This document shows, in pieces, positions 58,386 to 64,000 of a stretch of DNA of 64,000 nt (within the stretch, counting starts at the first letter, position 1; each line of letters starts with the position of its first letter). This DNA comes from Snodgrassella communis (GTDB lineage: Bacteria; Pseudomonadota; Gammaproteobacteria; Burkholderiales; Neisseriaceae): the NCBI RefSeq assembly GCF_914768045.1, contig NZ_CAJZCD010000002.1, positions 62,001-126,000 of the forward strand. Reading direction: 5' to 3'. The translations under genes were made by a program, and so were the position numbers. The notes under the pieces are model-generated. The model was given only the letters and a program-made list of their open reading frames with translations. It made no database searches and was not told where the DNA came from.

Positions 58386-58476
58386 TAGGATGGTCGAAAG
58401 TCTAGCAAATGTGCTAAGGTTACATTTTTTAACTTTTGCTATATACAATCTTGATTTCCGGAAGAAATTCTATAAT

Positions 58477-59643
58477 ATGACCACCACTTCCTTTGCTGCT
58501 CCCGAATTTAATAATCAAAGTCCTCTGATCTGGTATCAAACTGCACAACAGCAACCCGGTTTCATTCATGATGAGGCTCAGTTACGTGCAATCAAACAAC
58601 TGGACAGGCTATGGACTGAGTTGATGATGTTTAAGCGTAAACGAAACCGCTTTTTAGGGCGTAGCTTACGCTCTCCACGCGCACCCAAAGGACTATATAT
58701 GTATGGCGGAGTGGGGCGTGGCAAAAGTTTTTTGATGGATGTGTTTTTTGGCTGTTTGCCTTACCAGCGCAAACGCAGAGTACATTTCCATGCATTTATG
58801 GCAGAAGTACAACAACGCCTGAAAGATCATCATAGTCAGACCAATCCATTAAGTGCAGTGGCGCAAGACATTGCAAAAGAAGTCAGGGTATTGTGTTTTG
58901 ATGAATTCCACGTCAGTGATATTGCAGATGCCATGATACTGGGGCGCTTACTTGATGGCTTATTTGAGCAAGGCGTAGTTATGGTTGCTACATCCAATTA
59001 TGCCCCAGCCGAACTTTATCCCCAAGGTCAGAATCGATCCAGTTTTCTACCTACTATTGCATTAATTGAAAAACAATTGACTATTCTGAATGTGGATGGT
59101 GGGCAGGACTATCGTATGCGTGTGCTAAAGCCTGCCGATGTGTTTTATATTCCGGCAGATACAGCCAGCGAAAAGAAGCTTGAACAACTATTTCATAAGA
59201 TTAATGATCAGCAGCAGATAGTTGGCGGTGAAATTGAAATACTGGGACGAAAGCTGGTATATAAAGCTCTATCTGAAACTACAATCTGGTTTGACTTTAA
59301 TGAATTATGTTGCGGCCCGCGCTCCCAAAATGACTATCTAGAACTGGCGAAGCGATTTCGCGTATTAATTTTATCTGGTATACCTAAAATGAATGGTGGC
59401 CAAATGGCAGAAGCGCGTCGGCTTACGTGGCTGATTGATGTGCTATATGATTACCGTATCAAACTTTGTGTTAGTTGTGAAGTTGCTATAGATGACATTT
59501 ATACCGATGGTGATTTTGCAAATGAATTTACGCGTACTGCCAGCCGACTTACTGAAATGGGTTCGGAAGAATATTTGACTTTATTACATCAGACATTGGA
59601 TTTAGATGAAGAAACCAGTAATGCAGGAAAAGATATTAAATAA
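58477..59643 (+). CDS. zapE: Cell division protein ZapE (AFG1-like ATPase)
   Basis: AAA-type ATPase that, in E. coli, joins the division ring and destabilises FtsZ polymers, especially under stress. The 388 residues contain the family start, then RFLGRSLRSPRAPKGLYMYGG with Walker A GGVGRGKSFLMD, HFHAFMAEVQQRL, Walker B VLCFDEFHVSDIADAMILG, TSNYAPAELYPQGQNR and the C-terminal FDELC-like segment (FDFNELCCGPRSQNDYLELA). The start at 58477 follows GGAAG; the earlier in-frame ATG at 58390 lies just after the ihfB terminator and is not preferred. Confidence 0.92.
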   Translation: MTTTSFAAPEFNNQSPLIWYQTAQQQPGFIHDEAQLRAIKQLDRLWTELMMFKRKRNRFLGRSLRSPRAPKGLYMYGGVGRGKSFLMDVFFGCLPYQRKRRVHFHAFMAEVQQRLKDHHSQTNPLSAVAQDIAKEVRVLCFDEFHVSDIADAMILGRLLDGLFEQGVVMVATSNYAPAELYPQGQNRSSFLPTIALIEKQLTILNVDGGQDYRMRVLKPADVFYIPADTASEKKLEQLFHKINDQQQIVGGEIEILGRKLVYKALSETTIWFDFNELCCGPRSQNDYLELAKRFRVLILSGIPKMNGGQMAEARRLTWLIDVLYDYRIKLCVSCEVAIDDIYTDGDFANEFTRTASRLTEMGSEEYLTLLHQTLDLDEETSNAGKDIK

Positions 59644-59734
59644 AGCTGAATTTTGTTAAAATAGATAAAGCTGTTTTTCTGGCAATTTTCTGTGTCAGTA
59701 TGTAAAACCTATATATTTAACATAATGGAAGAAT

Positions 59735-60160
59735 ATGACTATCGAACGCACTTTATCAATTGTTAAACCGGATGCCGTGGCTAAAAACGTTATCGGACAG
59801 ATTTATAGCCGCTTTGAAAGCAATGGTCTGAAAATTGTTGCTGCTAAAATGAAACATCTTTCCAAAGCAGAGGCAGAAGGCTTTTATGCTGTACATAAAG
59901 AACGGCCTTTTTTTGCTGATCTGGTTAATTTCATGATCAGCGGACCTGTGATGATTCAGGTGCTCGAAGGTGAAGGTGCTGTAGCAAAAAACCGTGAACT
60001 GATGGGTGCTACTAATCCTAAAGAAGCTGCCGCAGGTACAATTCGTGCTGATTTCGCTGACTCTATTGACGCTAATGCAGTACATGGTTCAGACAGTCTT
60101 GAAAATGCCGCTACAGAGATTGCCTATTTCTTTGCTGCTGATGAGTTATGTGTACGCTAA
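59735..60160 (+). CDS. ndk: Nucleoside-diphosphate kinase
   Basis: Equilibrates nucleoside triphosphates via a phosphohistidine. The 141 residues have [59 protein letters not shown], and the active-site His in [20 protein letters not shown]. Length and motifs are normal. Monocistronic. Confidence 0.97.
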   Translation: MTIERTLSIVKPDAVAKNVIGQIYSRFESNGLKIVAAKMKHLSKAEAEGFYAVHKERPFFADLVNFMISGPVMIQVLEGEGAVAKNRELMGATNPKEAAAGTIRADFADSIDANAVHGSDSLENAATEIAYFFAADELCVR

Positions 60161-60181
60161 GTCAAAGGTAAGTTTATAGAA

Positions 60182-60212
60182 TTAGTCCACCTGAAGATAG
60201 GTGGGCTAATTT
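60182..60212 (+). terminator. Terminator of ndk
   Basis: TTAGTCCACCT (60182-60192), loop GAAGAT, AGGTGGGCTAA (60199-60209), TTTA. One T-G wobble; 22 bases after the stop. Confidence 0.85.
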
Positions 60213-60529
60213 ACAATTGAAATGAAAATGCAAATGGAATAATTGGAAAGTATGGCTGGATTTTGCATGTGAAATTCAAATGTTTGATTTCTATAAGGAA
60301 ATTTTTCACTAGCACTTAAATCTTGGCAAATACATTATTTGTTTGAAGCGGATTGTTGGCAAAACAGGTTCTGAAATCTTACCTCATAGTGAAACAGTTT
60401 TGATAAAATTGGCACGCATATTCTCTATTTTAATTACTTCACTTAATTGGAAAATTAAATGGGCGTGTTATATTTAGCACTAAGTTGTAAATAAATAGCC
60501 AAAACAAATTCAGATATTAGTGATGCTGA
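60213..60529. other. AT-rich intergenic region between ndk and rlmN (left part)
   Basis: About 320 bases with no gene recognised. Short open stretches occur but without starts or ribosome sites. The right part (60495-60715) is described separately as a possible gene relic. Confidence 0.4.
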
Positions 60530-60715
60530 AACTGTAAAAGCTTAGATATACGTGATGGCAATGATTTTTTATTTAAGAATACAGATAATAGCTGGTATGC
60601 TACCAAAGTTCGGACAGACCCGATAATGATTAATGGTGCCGGTTTAACGTTATTATCCAAAAGGAAAAAACGGAGAGAAGACTTAAAAATGTATAGTATT
60701 TCCAGTCTGGTATAA
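60495..60715 (+). pseudogene. Possible decayed coding fragment (adhesin-like?)
   Basis: A 61-codon open stretch without start codon (60530-60715) reads KSLDIRDGNDFLFKNTDN, then WYATKVRTDPIMINGAGLTL. A preceding stretch in another frame (AKTNSDISDAETVKA) abuts it, as if a frameshift had broken one gene. The style (D, N, G, T rich; NGAGLTL) recalls stalk repeats of trimeric autotransporters, but similarity is by eye only. It could be chance. Confidence 0.25.
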
Positions 60716-60820
60716 ATTAAATTATTGTATAAATTGTTGAATAAATTTGAATTATCAGCATAATGACATGTGTAAAAACTAATTGTTACTGCTTTTTCCC
60801 AATATTATTGTATTACCCTG

Positions 60821-61903
60821 ATGAAGACCAACTTGCTAAATTTTGATTTACCCGGTTTAACTGCCCTTTTTGCTCAAATGGGAGAAAAACCTTTTCGTGC
60901 CAGACAAGTTATGCGCTGGATACATCCGGGAGGTGTAGCCGATTTTACTGATATGACTGATCTGGCCAAATCTTTACGCCATAAATTACTGGATCATGCC
61001 GAAATAAAGGTACCGGATTTACTGTTTGAGCAAAAATCTGTTGATGGGACATGCAAATGGTTACTTGATGTTGGTACGGGTAATGGCGTGGAAACAGTTT
61101 TTATTCCAGAAAATACACGCGGAACTTTATGTATTTCCTCTCAGATAGGTTGTGCATTGGAGTGTTTGTTTTGTTCTACAGGAAGGCAGGGATTTAATCG
61201 TAATCTGACTACTGCGGAAATTATTGGGCAGTTATGGTGGGCAAATAAAGCACTTGGTGTAACGCCTAAAGATGAAAGAGTCATTTCAAATGTGGTCATG
61301 ATGGGAATGGGTGAACCTCTGGCCAATTTTGACAACGTGGTAACTGCACTGAGTATCATGCTGGATGATCATGGCTACGGTCTGTCGCGTCGTCGCGTAA
61401 CGGTATCTACTTCAGGCATGGTACCGCAAATGGATCGACTAAAAGAAGTCATGCCGGTTGCTCTGGCTATTTCGTTGCATGCATCTAATGACAAGGTACG
61501 GGATAAACTTATTCCATTGAATAAAAAATACCCACTTGGCCAGCTAATGGCAGCCTGTCAGCGTTATCTCGCTAAGGCACCACGCGATTTTATTACTTTC
61601 GAGTATATAATGCTTAAAGATGTCAATGACTCTGCGCAACATGCGCGCGAGTTAATCGAGCTGGTTAAGGATGTACCGTGTAAATTTAATCTGATTCCGT
61701 TTAATCCATTTCCCAATTCCGGTTTTGAACGTTCAACAAGTGAGCGTATTCGTATATTTCGTGAAATATTGCAGGAAGCCGGTTTTGTTGTTACGGTTAG
61801 AAAAACTCGTGGTGATGATATTGATGCAGCATGTGGCCAGCTGGCCGGAAAAGTGAAAGACAAAACACAACGTCAACAAAAATGGCAACTTGTTCAGGGA
61901 TGA
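60821..61903 (+). CDS. rlmN: Dual-specificity 23S rRNA/tRNA (adenine-C2)-methyltransferase RlmN
   Basis: Radical-SAM methyltransferase for A2503 of 23S rRNA and A37 of some tRNAs. The 360 residues have [16 protein letters not shown] at the N-terminus, the [4Fe-4S] motif C-x3-C-x2-C in [39 protein letters not shown], and the C-terminal resolving Cys in [11 protein letters not shown]. It opens the conserved rlmN-pilW-rodZ-ispG cluster. Confidence 0.96.
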   Translation: MKTNLLNFDLPGLTALFAQMGEKPFRARQVMRWIHPGGVADFTDMTDLAKSLRHKLLDHAEIKVPDLLFEQKSVDGTCKWLLDVGTGNGVETVFIPENTRGTLCISSQIGCALECLFCSTGRQGFNRNLTTAEIIGQLWWANKALGVTPKDERVISNVVMMGMGEPLANFDNVVTALSIMLDDHGYGLSRRRVTVSTSGMVPQMDRLKEVMPVALAISLHASNDKVRDKLIPLNKKYPLGQLMAACQRYLAKAPRDFITFEYIMLKDVNDSAQHARELIELVKDVPCKFNLIPFNPFPNSGFERSTSERIRIFREILQEAGFVVTVRKTRGDDIDAACGQLAGKVKDKTQRQQKWQLVQG

Positions 61904-61907
61904 TTTG

Positions 61908-62672
61908 ATGAAAAAAATAGGGTTAACTTTATTATTTGCACTGATATTATCTGCTTGTGCGAATCAAAGTATCAATAAAAAACCAACAGCCGCTCAGCGG
62001 GCTCGTGATGTTGCCCAGATTAAAACTCAACTGGCAATTGAGTATATGAAAACCAAAAACTATCGTCAGGCTGTAGAAGCTATTGATGAAGCATTAAAAA
62101 ACAATAGTAGTTCATTTGATGCATGGTTGATACGAGCTCAGATATGGCAATATCTAAAAGAACCGGCTAAAGCTGAAGAAAGTTTTCAGCGCGCGCTGTC
62201 GATCGCACCTAATAGTGCTGAAGTAAATAATAATTATGGTTGGTTTTTATGTGATGCTTTAAAGAAGCCAAATGCTTCAATAGCCTATTTTGATAAAGCT
62301 TTGACAGATCCAACGTATCCTACACCAGAAACTGCTCAGTTTAATAAAGGTATTTGCAGCAGCCGTATGGGCCAATATCAATTGGCCAATAGTTATTTTG
62401 AGCGCGCTTTGGCTGCCAATCCTAATTTTATTGCTGCCAAAAAAGAAATGGCGCGTAACAATTTGCAGTCAGGCAGTGTATCAGAAGCCAATTATATGTT
62501 TAAGCAGTATCAAAGTCAGATAAATAAATTATCTGCTGATGATTTATTATTGGGGTGGAGAATTGAAAGATCATTAGGTAATACGCAGGCAGCCTATGAA
62601 TATGAAGCTCAACTGCGTAATAATTTCCCTTACTCTGCTGAATTAGAGCAGGTTTCTACAGGAAAATTCTGA
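61908..62672 (+). CDS. pilW: Type IV pilus biogenesis/stability lipoprotein PilW (PilF)
   Basis: Outer-membrane lipoprotein pilotin that helps PilQ secretin assembly. The 254 residues start MKKIGLTLLFALILSAC (lipobox LSAC, Cys 17), then six TPR-like repeats (for example NYRQAVEAIDEALKNNSSSFDAWLIRAQIWQYL and EVNNNYGWFLCDAL). The conserved NNYGWFLC motif is characteristic. The ATG at 61908 is four bases past the rlmN stop; an upstream TTG at 61890 is rejected. It suggests type IV pili are made. Confidence 0.93.
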   Translation: MKKIGLTLLFALILSACANQSINKKPTAAQRARDVAQIKTQLAIEYMKTKNYRQAVEAIDEALKNNSSSFDAWLIRAQIWQYLKEPAKAEESFQRALSIAPNSAEVNNNYGWFLCDALKKPNASIAYFDKALTDPTYPTPETAQFNKGICSSRMGQYQLANSYFERALAANPNFIAAKKEMARNNLQSGSVSEANYMFKQYQSQINKLSADDLLLGWRIERSLGNTQAAYEYEAQLRNNFPYSAELEQVSTGKF

Positions 62673-63556
62673 TGAATGAGCAAAGCACAAATCCTGAATC
62701 CGGTTCAAATGCCGCAGCCACTTTAGGAACAATACTTTCACAGACACGAAAGCAAAAGGGCTTATCTGTCGGCGAGGTGGCTGAGCGCTTGAAATTACCA
62801 GCCAGACAGGTTGAGGCAATGGAAAGTGGCCGCTATAAGGGTTTGCCCGAAGCTGTGTTTATCAAAGGTTTTCTGAGTTCATATGCCCGATTACTTGAAC
62901 TGGATGAGAAAGAATTAAAGCAATATCTGCAACAAATATTTCCGGCAGGCAATCAGCAATTAACTTCCGAGGTTAGTAAGGTAACACCGGAAGAATTGGA
63001 TTTTCAGAACAAGTTACAGCGTCGCCATTTTCCACGCTGGCTAATTGTTGTACTTGTGGTCATTTTAATTGGTGCCGTGGTTTATGCTTGGCAACATAAA
63101 TCAACCTCAGAAAACGCCAGACAGACTGCGACGGCTAGTCAGGAAATATCAGCACAAGCAACTTCTATCGGTGATATCGCAGCCAGTAATATCCGGATTG
63201 TACCGATGACAGCCAGTGAGCAAACCAGTACACGCGCTGCTTCCTCTGGAGCAAATGCCAGCCAGACTGATGCTGGCCGTACTGGTAGAGAGGCTTCGCA
63301 ATCTCTTGCAGAGAGTACAGAGGCACTGGTTATTAAACTTGAAAACAACACATGGTTACAAGTAAGTGACAGAAGTGGCAAAGTGTTAATCAAAGAGACT
63401 GTTGACGCGGGGAGTACACATCAGTTTAGTGGTGCTGCACCATATAAAATTATTCTGGGTAAAACACTGGGTGCCAGTATCCAGTTTGCAGGCAAAGATG
63501 TTGCTATCCCACAAAATAAAAAAAGAACAGCTGTAATAACGGTAGGTGGAAATTGA
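62672..63556 (+). CDS. rodZ: RodZ-type helix-turn-helix membrane protein
   Basis: Cytoskeleton-linked protein that binds MreB and sets cell shape. The 294 residues have an N-terminal HTH_25 domain ([50 protein letters not shown], about 18-80), a basic stretch then a single TM ([18 protein letters not shown], near 120), an Ala/Ser/Thr-rich periplasmic linker, and a DUF4115 domain at the end ([15 protein letters not shown]). ATG overlaps the pilW stop (TGATG), so translation is coupled. ispG follows. Confidence 0.92.
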   Translation: MNEQSTNPESGSNAAATLGTILSQTRKQKGLSVGEVAERLKLPARQVEAMESGRYKGLPEAVFIKGFLSSYARLLELDEKELKQYLQQIFPAGNQQLTSEVSKVTPEELDFQNKLQRRHFPRWLIVVLVVILIGAVVYAWQHKSTSENARQTATASQEISAQATSIGDIAASNIRIVPMTASEQTSTRAASSGANASQTDAGRTGREASQSLAESTEALVIKLENNTWLQVSDRSGKVLIKETVDAGSTHQFSGAAPYKIILGKTLGASIQFAGKDVAIPQNKKRTAVITVGGN

Positions 63557-63557
63557 A

Positions 63558-64000
63558 ATGACGCTGGCTGGAACACGCAGGAAAACACATCAGGTAAAAA
63601 TTGACCACGTTGTAATTGGTTCTGATGAACCAGTACTGGTACAGTCAATGACCAATACCGACACGGCAGATGCTGAACAGACTGCCAGCCAGATTAAAGC
63701 TTTAGCTGATGCCGGTTCAGAGCTGGTACGGATTACAGTAAATTCACCACAGGCTGCTGCCAAAGTACCGGAAATTCGACAACGTCTTGATGATATCGGC
63801 TGTAATGTTCCTTTGGTAGGGGATTTTCATTTTAATGGCGATCGTCTGCTCAAGGACTATCCGGATTGTGCGCGGGCACTATCCAAATATCGGATTAACC
63901 CCGGCAATGTGGGTAAAGGTGTGAAGGGAGATGAAAAATTTGCCTATATGATTCACACTGCTGCTGAATATGATAAAGCTGTTCGTATTGGCGTAAACTG
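63558..64000 (+). CDS. ispG: 4-hydroxy-3-methylbut-2-enyl-diphosphate synthase (3' end cut by window)
   Basis: Iron-sulfur enzyme of the non-mevalonate isoprenoid pathway. Only the first 147 codons are visible, running open to the window end. They show [59 protein letters not shown] and [11 protein letters not shown], the TIM-barrel start of GcpE/IspG. The ATG lies one base after the rodZ stop. The expected C-terminal Cys ligands are outside the window. Confidence 0.95.
   Translation, partial: MTLAGTRRKTHQVKIDHVVIGSDEPVLVQSMTNTDTADAEQTASQIKALADAGSELVRITVNSPQAAAKVPEIRQRLDDIGCNVPLVGDFHFNGDRLLKDYPDCARALSKYRINPGNVGKGVKGDEKFAYMIHTAAEYDKAVRIGVN

Overview
This 64 kb window is chromosomal DNA from a Betaproteobacterium, most likely of the family Neisseriaceae. 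The evidence is the gene content: a UbiM-like ubiquinone hydroxylase, PilW next to RlmN, RodZ and IspG, metZ-type methionine synthesis, and the cmk-rpsA-ihfB block. The sequence is AT-rich, the canonical Neisseria DNA uptake word GCCGTCTGAA was not seen, and the sucA-sucB-lpd cluster is not followed by sucCD. Together these fit a host-associated relative such as Snodgrassella better than Neisseria itself. That assignment is inference; no rRNA gene is present to confirm it.

Layout. 1-5.5 kb: 2-oxoglutarate dehydrogenase (sucA, cut by the left edge, then sucB and lpd). 5.6-6.2 kb: an AT-rich TIR-like (ThsB/MTH538-type) gene standing alone where sucCD might be expected. 6.3-10.8 kb, minus strand: hslR, pncB, two tandem hotdog thioesterases, scpA, tcdA. 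10.8-17 kb: a universal stress protein, an isochorismatase-like hydrolase, and a trkA-trkH-slt cluster. 17-23 kb: an M48 lipoprotein protease, acnB, cysK and a small lipoprotein. 23-32 kb: ppiB, fbp, rlmJ, a glutathione transferase, a class 1-like dihydroorotate dehydrogenase, mscL with a zinc ribbon, fabI, trxB, a small zinc finger protein, ilvE. 32-41 kb: lapA-lapB-pyrF, ubiM-like, an Smr protein, two poorly known genes, prmB, a CYTH protein, and a beta-lactamase-family gene broken by one stop codon. 41-50 kb: clpB, an unknown small gene in a long AT-rich tract, tRNA-Ser(UGA), yaaA, metZ, trxA, an MFS transporter. 50-60 kb: phosphomannomutase, ruvB, aroA, an unknown membrane protein, cmk-rpsA-ihfB, zapE, ndk. 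60.8-64 kb: rlmN-pilW-rodZ-ispG, cut by the right edge.

Most of the window is core metabolism and housekeeping: oxidative TCA steps, gluconeogenesis (fbp), pyrimidine and amino-acid synthesis, lipopolysaccharide control, potassium uptake and stress proteins. Transcription units are short and many end in clear stem-loop terminators. The most unusual signals are an rpsA leader in which two adjacent hairpins carry perfectly complementary 7-nt loops, the orphan TIR-like gene, the zinc-ribbon MscL, a second thioesterase lacking the usual acidic residue, and a serine hydrolase interrupted by a single in-frame TAA. No mobile element, CRISPR array or complete defence operon was recognised.
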